Below, in pieces: positions 15,494-24,000 of a stretch of DNA of 40,026 nt. The position numbers and the translations under genes are program-made. A model generated the notes under the pieces. It did no database searches. It saw only the letters and a list, made by a program, of their open reading frames with translations, and was not told the DNA's origin. The DNA is taken from contig JAJFGV010000102.1 of assembly GCA_021775965.1 (NCBI GenBank), forward strand, positions 1 to 40,026. The letters are read 5' to 3'. The DNA is from Alphaproteobacteria bacterium (GTDB taxonomy: Bacteria > Pseudomonadota > Alphaproteobacteria > Micavibrionales > Micavibrionaceae). The stretch's first letter is position 1. Every line of letters starts with the position of its first letter.

Positions 15494-16474
15494 ATGGAAG
15501 CAGATAACCTCGATCAGCCTGACGACAACGTCATACAAACATTTCAGCTTGAAACATCCGGGCTTCGCGGGCGCATTGTGCGGCTTGGCGACACTCTTAA
15601 TGACATCGTAGAGCCGCACCAATATCCACGCCCCGTTGCGCATTTGGTGGCAGAAACGGTGACGTTGGCGGCGCTGCTGTCTTCCATGCTGAAATATGAC
15701 GGTATTTTTACACTGCAGGCGCAGGGCGATGGCCCGGTAAAAATGATTGTTGCCGATGTGACATCGGATGGTCAGATACGGGGCTGCGCGCATTTTGATA
15801 AGGAACGGCTGGAGCATAGCTGGAAACAGCTTGAGGTGCTGGCGCGTACGGAAACATCACAGAATCATTTCGCGCAGTTGCTGGGTAAGGGTTATATCTC
15901 GTTTACCGTTGATCAGGGCGGCGAGAGTGATCGCTCTCAAGGCATTGTTGAGCTCAAGGGCCATTCGATGGTGGAGTGCGTGCAACATTATTTTGCGCAG
16001 TCCGAACAAATTGGTACAGGCATTAAAATGGCCGTGGGCAAGCGCGATGATGTCTGGCGCTCTGGCGGGATTATGCTCCAGCATATGCCGGAAGATGAAC
16101 AAAATCCGGAAAGCGGTAGCGGAAACATCAATGAAGATGACTGGCGGCGTTCGATGATCCTGCTTGATAGCTGCAGCGAAGATGAGTTTCTTACCCCTGA
16201 TTTGCACCCCAATGAACTATTGATGCGTCTGTTTCATGAGGAGGGGATCAGGGTCTATACGCCGCGCAAAGTTGAGAAGGGGTGTCGTTGTAGCGAGGAA
16301 AAAGTCGAGAATGTTCTGGCGATGATGCCGAAGGAAGATCGGGACTATATGAGCGTTGAGGGAGAGATCGTCATGCATTGTGAGTTCTGTAGCCAGGATT
16401 ATGTTTTCGACGCCAAGGCGTTCGAGAAAAAGCTCAAGCAGCGCCAGAAAGAAAACGAGAGAGAGTCGGTTTAG
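15494..16474 (+). CDS. hslO: Hsp33 redox-regulated chaperone
   Basis: A 326-residue cytosolic holdase switched on by oxidation. The N-terminal substrate-binding domain includes GLRGRIVRLGDTLNDI and PVAHLVAETVTLAALL; the C-terminal redox switch has four zinc cysteines, Cys264 and Cys266 (CxC in GCRCSEEK) and Cys296 and Cys299 (CxxC in HCEFCSQDYVF). All four ligands are present, so zinc binding and redox sensing should work. The ATG has only a weak ribosome site. It follows the ABC permease by 33 bases and may be co-transcribed. The stop TAG interlocks with the trkH stop at 16471-16474. Confidence 0.96.
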   Translation: MEADNLDQPDDNVIQTFQLETSGLRGRIVRLGDTLNDIVEPHQYPRPVAHLVAETVTLAALLSSMLKYDGIFTLQAQGDGPVKMIVADVTSDGQIRGCAHFDKERLEHSWKQLEVLARTETSQNHFAQLLGKGYISFTVDQGGESDRSQGIVELKGHSMVECVQHYFAQSEQIGTGIKMAVGKRDDVWRSGGIMLQHMPEDEQNPESGSGNINEDDWRRSMILLDSCSEDEFLTPDLHPNELLMRLFHEEGIRVYTPRKVEKGCRCSEEKVENVLAMMPKEDRDYMSVEGEIVMHCEFCSQDYVFDAKAFEKKLKQRQKENERESV

Positions 16475-17910
16475 TGCTTCCAGAAATGCGGGGAGAGCAA
16501 GACGAGGACGGTAAAGAGCTCCAGCCGCCCGAGTAACATACCCGCGCTTAATATCCATTTGGCGCTATCGGGAAGGTGCTTGAATGTGCCGCCGGGGCCG
16601 ATTTCACCCAGGCCTGGCCCGACATTGGATATCGATGTCACGGCACCGGACATCGCCTCGAGAAAGTCCAGTCCGACATAAGACAGCGCAATCGCCAGAA
16701 CGGAAAAACACAATGCGTAAAGAAAGAAAAAGCTCATGACCGAGATGGGAACATCTTTCGGGATCGGGCTGCCGTTGTAATGCGGAATAAATACGCCATG
16801 TGGGTGCAGGAGCTTTTTAACCTGCACGCTGGAGATGGCGTAGAGCACCTGGAAGCGGAAGATTTTAATGCCGCAGGTTGTTGAACCAGCGCAGCCACCC
16901 ACCACCATCAGGAAGAAGAACAGACTCACGGCAAAGCCGCCCCAAAGACTGTAGTCGCCATTGCTGTACCCCGTTCCGGTGATGATTGAAACAACGTTGA
17001 AGGTGGCGCGGCGCAGGGCCTCGAGAAACGGTGTGTCGGCCTGAAGCACCAGATAGGACACAGTGATGATAATGGCCAGAGCGACAATGGAGATGAACCA
17101 GCGGACCTGTGAGTCGTTTAGCAATGGTTTCAAATTGCCGCGCACGGCTTTGAGATAAAGCACGAAGGGCAGGGAGCCCAGTATCATAAATACAATCGCG
17201 ACAAGTTCAGTCCAGGCGCGGTCATAATTGGCAAAGGATGAATCAAAGGTTGAGAATCCGCCCGTGGCAATAGTGGTCATGGCATGGGCCACCGCATCGA
17301 ACGTGCCGAGACCGGTGAACATATAGGCGGCGGCGCACATAACCGTGAGGCCGAGATAGAGAATGCCGATGGAGCTTGCAAGTTGCGCGGCGCGGGGCAG
17401 GGCTTTTTCGCTCTCTGACGACTCGGTACGGAAAAGCTGCATGCCGCCAACTTTCAGGAACGGTAGAACCGACAATGCCATCACGATAATCCCGATGCCG
17501 CCTAACCATTGTAGAATAGCACGCCAAAGCAAAATGCCGGGCGGTGCGCTGTCGAGGCCGACAATCACAGTCGAGCCGGTGGTGGTAATGCCGGACATCG
17601 CTTCGAAGAAGGCGTCGGTGTAGCTCATCTCCAGCTCGGAAAAACAAAAGGGAAAGGCGGCGAAAATCGCAAGGCTAAGCCAGCTTAATACTGTGAGAAG
17701 AAAAGCCTGACGCACGGAGATCGTAAAGTCCTTGCCAGCATTGCTAAGGACCAGTGAACCGCCAAAAAATGCCGTGATGATGATGCAGACGAAAAAGACC
17801 TGCCAATCGGAATAGCCGGTATACATATCGGCCAGCATCGGCAACACCATGCTAACCGACATGATGGAGAGAAAAATTCCGATGACGTAAAAGACAGGAC
17901 GTAGATCCAA
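16471..17910 (-). CDS. trkH: Trk-type potassium uptake protein TrkH
   Basis: A 479-residue K+ channel-like permease, working with a cytoplasmic TrkA gating protein not found here. Four pore repeats are recognisable from their filters: TTTGSTVIVG, TTIATGGFSTF, ITGTGYSNGD and SISNVGPGLG. About ten membrane helices are visible. The start is a TTG at 17910 (MDLRPVFYVIG), which matches the usual beginning of alphaproteobacterial TrkH; no in-frame ATG is available upstream. AGGAAG lies 10 bases before that TTG, inside the arm of a long inverted repeat, which suggests control of translation. apaG lies upstream on the same strand. Confidence 0.95.
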   Translation of the reverse strand: MDLRPVFYVIGIFLSIMSVSMVLPMLADMYTGYSDWQVFFVCIIITAFFGGSLVLSNAGKDFTISVRQAFLLTVLSWLSLAIFAAFPFCFSELEMSYTDAFFEAMSGITTTGSTVIVGLDSAPPGILLWRAILQWLGGIGIIVMALSVLPFLKVGGMQLFRTESSESEKALPRAAQLASSIGILYLGLTVMCAAAYMFTGLGTFDAVAHAMTTIATGGFSTFDSSFANYDRAWTELVAIVFMILGSLPFVLYLKAVRGNLKPLLNDSQVRWFISIVALAIIITVSYLVLQADTPFLEALRRATFNVVSIITGTGYSNGDYSLWGGFAVSLFFFLMVVGGCAGSTTCGIKIFRFQVLYAISSVQVKKLLHPHGVFIPHYNGSPIPKDVPISVMSFFFLYALCFSVLAIALSYVGLDFLEAMSGAVTSISNVGPGLGEIGPGGTFKHLPDSAKWILSAGMLLGRLELFTVLVLLSPHFWKH

Positions 17911-18020
17911 GGTATAGTCACTTCCTTTTGCTTTTGCAGTGCGTTACTGCGCTCCTAAGGTAGGTTTCACTACCTGTCGTCGCTTGTGCCTGCTGCAAAA
18001 GCAAAATCAAGCGACTATAC
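17911..18020 (-). promoter_or_regulatory. Long structured leader of trkH with alternative pairings
   Basis: The arms 17912-17939 and 17993-18020 (28 nt each) are near-perfect reverse complements. There is a 14-bp block (17926-17939 with 17993-18006), a 2x2 mismatch, then 12 pairs (17912-17923 with 18009-18020, one of them G-U in the minus-strand RNA). The interior carries a 6-bp hairpin, AGGTAG (17958-17963) with CTACCT (17970-17975). The trkH ribosome site (minus-strand AGGAAG, 17926-17921) is held in the long stem. CAAGCGAC at 18008-18015 can instead pair perfectly with GTCGCTTG at 17979-17986, which would break the lower stem and free the ribosome site. I do not recognise a known riboswitch class. 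Confidence 0.6.
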
Positions 18021-18070
18021 AGTTCGGAAGTATTTTACCATAGAGGGGCGGAGGGGTAAATGCGTGCCGA

Positions 18071-18463
18071 TTAATGCATAATCGCGTTCTGGTGCGGGCT
18101 ATCGAGAGAAAAGGCCGGAATGTCGACGGTGAACGTCTTGCCGTCCTCATCTTTCATGGTGTAGGTGCCGACCATCATGCCGCCGGGTGTGTTGAGCGGC
18201 GCGCCGCTGGTATAGGCGTAGCTCTTGCCGGGTTCGACGACGGGTTGTTCGCCAATCACGCCTTCGCCGGAAATTTCCTGGGTGAGGCCGGTTGAGTCTG
18301 TGATCTGCCAGAATCTTTTATGGAGCTGTACAGTTTCGCCGCCGTTATTTTGTATGACGATGTGATAGGCCCAGAAAAAACGATTGTTGCCGGGAGAGGA
18401 TTCTTCTTCCAGGTAAACAGGTTCGACGCTGACGGTAATATCTTTTGTGGTTTGTTTGTACAC
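18071..18463 (-). CDS. apaG: ApaG protein
   Basis: A 130-residue all-beta (fibronectin III-like) protein of the ApaG family, named from an association with Ap4A hydrolase in enterobacteria; its biochemical role is unresolved. Characteristic stretches are VSVEPVYLEEES, RFFWAYHIVIQNNG, QLHKRFWQITDSTG, GEGVIGEQPVVEPGKSYAYTSG and GGMMVGTYTM. Length is typical. The start is a GTG at 18463 with AGGA about 10 bases upstream. It is on the same strand as trkH, separated by the structured leader, and may be read through into it. Confidence 0.93.
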   Translation of the reverse strand: MYKQTTKDITVSVEPVYLEEESSPGNNRFFWAYHIVIQNNGGETVQLHKRFWQITDSTGLTQEISGEGVIGEQPVVEPGKSYAYTSGAPLNTPGGMMVGTYTMKDEDGKTFTVDIPAFSLDSPHQNAIMH

Positions 18464-18540
18464 CTTGGTTTTTCCTCTGGTTTGATTCCCTGAACTTATT
18501 ATACGCTTGCCTTGGGTTATTGTCAGTGATTTGCATGCAT

Positions 18541-18576
18541 AAAAAAACGGAGCGTGGATAACCCGCGCTCCGTTTT
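18541..18576 (-). terminator. Rho-independent terminator after the OmpA-like lipoprotein gene
   Basis: AAAACGGAGCG (18544-18554) and CGCTCCGTTTT (18566-18576) form an 11-bp stem with an 11-base loop. Read on the minus strand, the stem is followed by seven Ts, 21 bases after the stop at 18597. This is a good intrinsic terminator. Confidence 0.85.
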
Positions 18577-18596
18577 AAAATTTTATGTGTTTTCGT

Positions 18597-19499
18597 TTAC
18601 TGGAACGAAATATTCGCACGTCTGTTGGCTGGTTCACGAATTTCGTCTGGTGTTGGGACCAGCAATTCGTTTTCGCCGCGCCCTTCGATGGAAAGGATGC
18701 CTTCGGCAACGCCGCGGCTAATCAGCGCATCACGAACAACAGTCGCACGTTTGAATGCCAAACGGTCATTGTAATCCGATGCACCAGACGTGTCAGCGTG
18801 ACCAACGATGTTCAGCTGTTGTGGTGGGTTTTTGCCCACTTCCTCGGCAACGGCATCAAGTACATTGAGAGCGCCGGAGCCAAGCTCTGATGAATCCCAG
18901 TCAAAGAAGACCAGATAAACAGCATCTTCAGGGGCCATTGGCTCAGTTGGTGCAGCGGCCATTTGCTCAACCGGCGGCATCACAGTTTCCGGCTCGGTTG
19001 GCGCGCGTTGTACCATGCTTTCGAGTTGGTTCATTGCATCAAGGAAAGCTGTTTTACATTCGCTGTTGTCTTCTTCCCAGTTTTCTTCCTGAAATTCGAT
19101 CCAGCAATCAAACTTGGCTTGCGCACGAGCGGCAAGAGCTGGCGCAACTTCGCGTGCGCCAAGATCATAGGCAACAACAAGACGTCCGCGCGCGGCGCTT
19201 AATTCTTGTAGATGTTTCTCACTGAGGTTCCAGTCACTCACTGGCTCAGGCATGACCATTTCGCCAGAGGCAGCGGCCAGACCCTTGCGGGCAAAGTGAA
19301 GGGCGTCAGGATAATCAAGCATACCCTTAAGCTCAGTATTGGAAAATTCACGATATTCACCGGCTAAGGCCTGTGTGAACGGGCTGCCGACAGCTTCCGC
19401 ATTGTTCAGTGCCTGAACTTCACTAAAGCTTGTGAAGGCATTACAGCCTGCGAGTGTGACCATGCCGACCATTAAAATAAGATTGCGCAACGTTTTCAT
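18597..19499 (-). CDS. OmpA-domain outer-membrane lipoprotein
   Basis: A 300-residue lipoprotein. A signal peptide ends in the lipobox LAGC, giving lipidated Cys19, a substrate for Lgt. Residues 20 to about 165 are helical and unrecognised, containing a short CWIEF...ECKTAF stretch with two cysteines. A Pro/Thr/Glu-rich linker (about 165-190) leads to a C-terminal OmpA/Pal-like peptidoglycan-binding domain: VYLVFFDWDSSEL, LNIVGHADTSGASDYNDRLAFKRA and a closing EPANRRANISF. AGGGAG precedes the ATG. It is monocistronic: its own terminator follows and prfB is divergent upstream. It is not a typical Pal (no tol genes nearby); a cell-envelope tether is likely. Confidence 0.9.
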   Translation of the reverse strand: MKTLRNLILMVGMVTLAGCNAFTSFSEVQALNNAEAVGSPFTQALAGEYREFSNTELKGMLDYPDALHFARKGLAAASGEMVMPEPVSDWNLSEKHLQELSAARGRLVVAYDLGAREVAPALAARAQAKFDCWIEFQEENWEEDNSECKTAFLDAMNQLESMVQRAPTEPETVMPPVEQMAAAPTEPMAPEDAVYLVFFDWDSSELGSGALNVLDAVAEEVGKNPPQQLNIVGHADTSGASDYNDRLAFKRATVVRDALISRGVAEGILSIEGRGENELLVPTPDEIREPANRRANISFQ

Positions 19500-19542
19500 C
19501 AGATGCTCCCTAAAGCGTTCATTAATTACTCAGAATTAGCTT

Positions 19543-19569
19543 TCTATAGCGATATCAAGGCAATGTAAA
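19543..19569 (-). promoter_or_regulatory. Possible promoter of the OmpA-like lipoprotein gene
   Basis: On the minus strand TTTACA (19569-19564) and TATAGA (19548-19543) match -35 and -10 boxes at 5/6 each, but the 15-base spacer is short. It lies about 45 bases before the ATG. Confidence 0.3.
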
Positions 19570-19722
19570 GACACGTTCAGGATTTTTCCGAAAAAATTTT
19601 ACCGAGTAAATATTAACTTCTGAATGAGAGGGTTATGGGTGTTGTTTGATAAATGCAATTAAAGGGTCTTGATTGTGGCTTCTTTTCAGCTTATTCCTTC
19701 ATAAAATAAGGAAAACTCCGTC

Positions 19723-20836
19723 ATGCGAGCAGAAACAGAGAAATTGGTAAGTGACATCAAAGACGCTCTGAGCCTGCTCAGGAGGCATCTTTGACTGGGG
19801 TAAATCTCTTAAACGGCTGGAAGAGCTAAACGCCCTTTGTGAGGACCCTGATCTATGGTCCGATTCCAATAAAGCGCAGACACTTATGAAGGAGCGCACG
19901 CGGCTGGAACAGAAAATCCAGGCGGTGCAGGAGGTTACGCAGGTTTTGGAAGATAATGCCGAGCTTGTTGAACTGGGTGAGGCTGAAGGCGATAGCGAGA
20001 TTGTTGAAGAGGCGGAAAAGGCTTTGAAGGCGTTGAAGGTTAAGGTTGATCGTCAGCAGCTCGAAAGTCTTTTATCTGGTGAAGCAGACAACAATGACGC
20101 TTATTTACAGGTGAACGCTGGAGCTGGCGGGACCGAAGCTCAGGACTGGGCGGATATGATTTTGCGCATGTATATAAGGTGGGCCGAGCAGCATGGATAT
20201 AAAGTCGGCTTGCTGGAGCGCAGTGATGGCGAAGAGGCCGGAATCAAATCAGTAACGGTGAAAGTGGAAGGGCCGGATGCCTATGGCTGGCTGAAAACAG
20301 AAAGCGGAGTGCATCGGCTGGTGAGAATTTCGCCTTTTGATTCTGCAGCCCGTCGTCATACGAGTTTTGCCTCCGTATCGGTATCACCGGTGATTGACGA
20401 TACAATCAATATTGAGATTGAAGAAAAAGATTTACGAATCGATACGTATCGTAGCAGTGGCGCAGGCGGCCAGCACGTTAATACAACGGATAGTGCGGTG
20501 CGCATAACGCATATTCCTACGAATATTGTTGCGGCCTGTCAGAATGAAAGATCGCAGCATCAAAACCGCGACCAGGCCATGGCGTTGCTAAAAGCAAGGC
20601 TGTATGAGGCGGAGCTGCAAAAGAGAGAAGCGCGAGCCGCTGAAGAACATGGGGAGAAGACTGATATCGGCTGGGGACATCAGATACGCTCCTATGTTCT
20701 GCATCCCTATCAAATGATTAAGGATGCGCGCACACAAGTCGAAACAACGAATTCGCAAGGCGTGTTGGACGGTGATCTGGATATGTTTTTGGAGGCCTCT
20801 CTGGCCCACAGACTGGCCCCGGACAAAGACAGCTGA
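19723..20836 (+). CDS. prfB: Peptide chain release factor 2, made by programmed +1 frameshift
   Basis: The gene starts at ATG 19723 and reads 23 codons to an in-frame TGA at 19792-19794; translation then continues in the +1 frame from 19793 to the TGA at 20836, giving 370 residues. The shift site CTT TGA C is preceded by an internal Shine-Dalgarno AGGAGG (19780-19785) three bases before CTT, the classic autoregulatory arrangement: low RF2 slows termination at TGA and favours the shift. RF2 landmarks are the SPF stop-codon recognition motif in VRISPFDSAARR and the catalytic GGQ in GAGGQHVNTTDSAVR. Annotation starting at 19886 would miss the first domain. Confidence 0.97.
19780..19795 (+). promoter_or_regulatory. 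prfB programmed frameshift signal
   Basis: AGGAGG, three bases (CAT), then CTTTGAC. The internal Shine-Dalgarno spacing and the slippery CTT before TGA C match the conserved RF2 recoding site. Confidence 0.95.
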
Positions 20837-20851
20837 TAATACGCTTTAAGC

Positions 20852-20908
20852 TTGTCCACAAACTTCCCCCCCGATTATCCACATCATGATTGGCTTAAAT
20901 CGTCCATA
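20852..20908 (+). promoter_or_regulatory. DnaA-box-like cluster between prfB and the coiled-coil gene
   Basis: TTATCCACA at 20875-20883 is a perfect DnaA 9-mer. TTGTCCACA (20852-20860) and TCGTCCATA (20900-20908) are weaker copies in the same orientation, about 23 and 25 bp away. One GATTC (GANTC) site lies at 20914-20918. They stand about 100-155 bases before the ATG at 21007. Confidence 0.4.
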
Positions 20909-21006
20909 AATTTGATTCCGATAGGTGGGAAGTGTAACGATCAGTTAAGCCTGCTTTTCAAGAATCAGGTTCCCGCCTTCTACTTGAGTTCGGAGAGTCC
21001 TTCACT

Positions 21007-24000
21007 ATGCGCATGCGCAGTTTACTTACATCAGTCGCCGCCGCCGCGATTATTGCGGCTACAACGGCTACATTTACGTCCGGTGCTCTGGCGCAAAAGA
21101 GCGCTATGCTCAATCCCAAGACAGGTTGGGCGGTGACCAATATTGCCAATGATGCAAGTGGCAGCGGCGCTTATTGTGCGATGGCCAGGCGTTTTGCCGA
21201 TAATCTTATTTTGACAATGGCGAAGAACCAGCAAAGCGAGACATCATTCGCGCTTGATTTTCCCAAGGGCAATTTTGATACAAAACAGAGTTTTGATGTA
21301 GTTCTGGACCCCGGTGCAGGGCAGCAGCGTAATTATCAGGTGCATCCGGCTTCCAAGAGTGCGTTTGTTGTGCGTCTGGGCCATGACAGGCCGTTTTTTC
21401 AGGCTCTCGAAAAGACCGGCTCTTTAAGAGCCGAGATCGACGGCGAGACGTATAATTTTAATCTGGCCGATATCGATAAGGGGCAGGGCAAGCTGGATTC
21501 ATGTTTGGCCGAAGCAATGGCACCCAAGGCACCACAGCATGCATCCGGCAGTATCACGCCATTTCCACGTGAGGACGGTGGTGTCACGGAAAAGATTGCA
21601 TCACTTGAAGCCGAAAACAGAGATTTGCGGGCGCAGGTCTCGGTGGAGCAAGGTGGCGGCCCTGTGGATTTGGGCAGCTCGCGCCATGAGGTCGAAAGTT
21701 TGCGCAAAGAGAATATGGCGCTGAATGAGCGGATGCAGGCTTCGCAGGCCGGTGGGCATATTGACCCGCAGGTGCAGCAAGAACTGAAAAGACTGCAGCA
21801 TGAAAATGATAAGTTATCCGCGATTGTCTCGGCCAGCACGTCTTCTGACGGTAGTGCTGCCGGGATATTGCAGGGTTTGGCGGCTGAAAACCAGCGTTTG
21901 CAGGCATCGCTAAACGAGAGGCAAGTTGCTGCGCCCGAGGGAGATATAAAAGAGGATTCAGCCAGTCAGCAGGCGATGGATGATTTAACCGAAAGGCTGC
22001 GTGCGCTTGAGGAAGAGAATTTACGGCTGAGTCATGAGGCCAAAGAGGCCAGAGAAGTAAGTCTGACAACAGCCCGCGATCCCGGCGATGAAGCCCGTAT
22101 GCAGGTTATAAAGGAAGAAAATGCAGAGCTGCAGGCGCGTTTGACTTTGATGGAAAGACTGCGCGGCGGCAATGAGAGCGGCAAGGTAGCTGTTTTGGAA
22201 AGCTCGGTGAAGCGGCTCAAAAGTAAGAATGATGTGCTCAAAGAACAGGTGAGTGCGCTGACGGTTGCGCTGGGTAGTGGCGGTCAAAGCAGTTCCAGAT
22301 TGAGTGACCTCAAGAGCAAGAACGATATATTGGCGCGGCAGGTTGATGCGCTCACGACTGTGCTGGGAAGCGGTGGTAATAGGAATAACACACAATTGGT
22401 CGCATTGAAAAAACAAGTCAGTGATCTTGAGAGCGTCAATGAATTGCTGCAGGATTCTCTGGCCAATATCCAGCCAGCCGCTGGCGATGATGGACAAATT
22501 GAAGAGTTGAAGGCGGCCAACGATACTCTGCAAGCGAATCTGGACGTGGAAAAAACGCTCAAGGATTCGCACAAGGTCACGATGGGTCATCTTGAGGCAC
22601 GGCTTGGTACGCTCAAGGATCAAAATGATGCCCTTAAGGGTGAAATTAAGACAGCCCGTGAAGAAGCACGGGAGCTTGATCGGTCGCTGGATAAGGTCAA
22701 AATTGAAAAAATGGCGCTACAGCAAAAGGCGGATAAGGCCACATTAAGTGAGTATGAGCTGGCCGAACTGCAGACAAAGCTGGATGGGTTGACCAAGGAA
22801 AAGATAACACTTGTTGCAGAGCTGGATGTCATTCGTGCCAGCAACAGGGAAGCTGACGAGGGGCATGAAAAAGAAATTAAGGCCCTGAAAAAGGATAACG
22901 AGAGTATTCAGGCGGCGCTGGATGCCGCAAAAGAAGATGTCGGCAAGGAAGCCGAGAAATTTGAAACGGCCAGTATCGAAGCAGAAGCGGAAATTGAATC
23001 TTTAAAAACCGAGAATGAAACCCTGAAGGTTGAGGTGTTAAAAGCCGTTGAAATGTCTGAAGACGGGCAGGTTCAGCGGGCGCAAATCAAAACGCTGATT
23101 TCTGAGAATGAGCGCCTTGCCAAAGATGTTGCCGTTCGTGAAATAGAGCTGCAGCAGGAAATCGTCAGCCTCAATGAAGTTGTTCAAAACCTGCAGCAAG
23201 AAAATGAAAGTCTGAATGATGGTGCTATTACGAGTGCAACAAACAGTACGATTGCTCTTAAGAGGCTGAATGAGGAAAACGGAAAATTGTTGGCGGAGCT
23301 GGCCATCAAATCCAAATATGATGAAAATGCAAAAGATACTGTGATGGCGCTTGGGGCGCAGATTGATGAGCTTCAGGCTGCCAATGAGACTTTAACGGTA
23401 TCGCTCGCAAATTTAACCGAGGAAGCAGATTCTTATCCGGCGCTTATTCAGGAGCAGCAGGTGGAAATCACAGCGCTTAAGGAAGAAAATGGTAAGCTGC
23501 AGCAAGAGGTCGCGAATTTGCGTGAAGGCGTGACAGCTAATCTGGCTTCAGCAGAAGATCACAGCAAAATCATTGAAGAAAACGGCAAGCTGCAGCAAGA
23601 GGTTGCGAATTTGCGTGAGGGTGTGACAGCTAATCTGGCTTCAGCAGAAGATCACAGCAAGATTATTGAAGAGAATAGGCAGCTAAAAGATCGTCTGAAA
23701 AGCTTTATCCAAAAAGCATCATTTGAAAAAGCAGAGGCTATCAAGGGGCTGACCAAGGAAAATTCACGCTTGAGGGATCAGCTGCATAAGATGAGTGCAC
23801 GAAACAAGGTCGTCCCCGTGAGTTATCGAGCTCCTGCAAAGCCAAAGCAGAAACCTGTGAGGTTGTTAGAGGTTAGCGACCAGAGGAGTCAGGATAAGGT
23901 TTCTGAAAACAAGGATTTGCCGCCCCCTGAGGATATTTTGCAAAATATTTCACCCGCTGCGGGCCAGCCCGAAATGGATGAGGACGTTCAGGATCGTGCG

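Noticed and set aside
17911-18020. Insertion element or MITE
   Set aside because: No target-site duplication is visible and the element merges with the trkH ribosome site. Kept as a possible alternative to the riboswitch reading.
18034-18060. TTTACC/GGTAAA inverted repeat as an apaG terminator
   Set aside because: Only 6 bp with a 15-base loop and no T-run on the minus strand.
19886-20836. prfB taken as a 316-residue gene starting at ATG 19886
   Set aside because: This would drop the N-terminal domain. The upstream ATG at 19723 with AGGAGG and CTTTGAC shows the normal frameshifted gene.
22021-22623. A 200-codon minus-strand frame inside the coiled-coil gene
   Set aside because: The coiled-coil reading is continuous over 1218 codons with a signal peptide; the opposite frame shows no family features.
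23482-23667. CRISPR-like array
   Set aside because: The two 93-bp units are contiguous, in frame and coding; there are no spacers.
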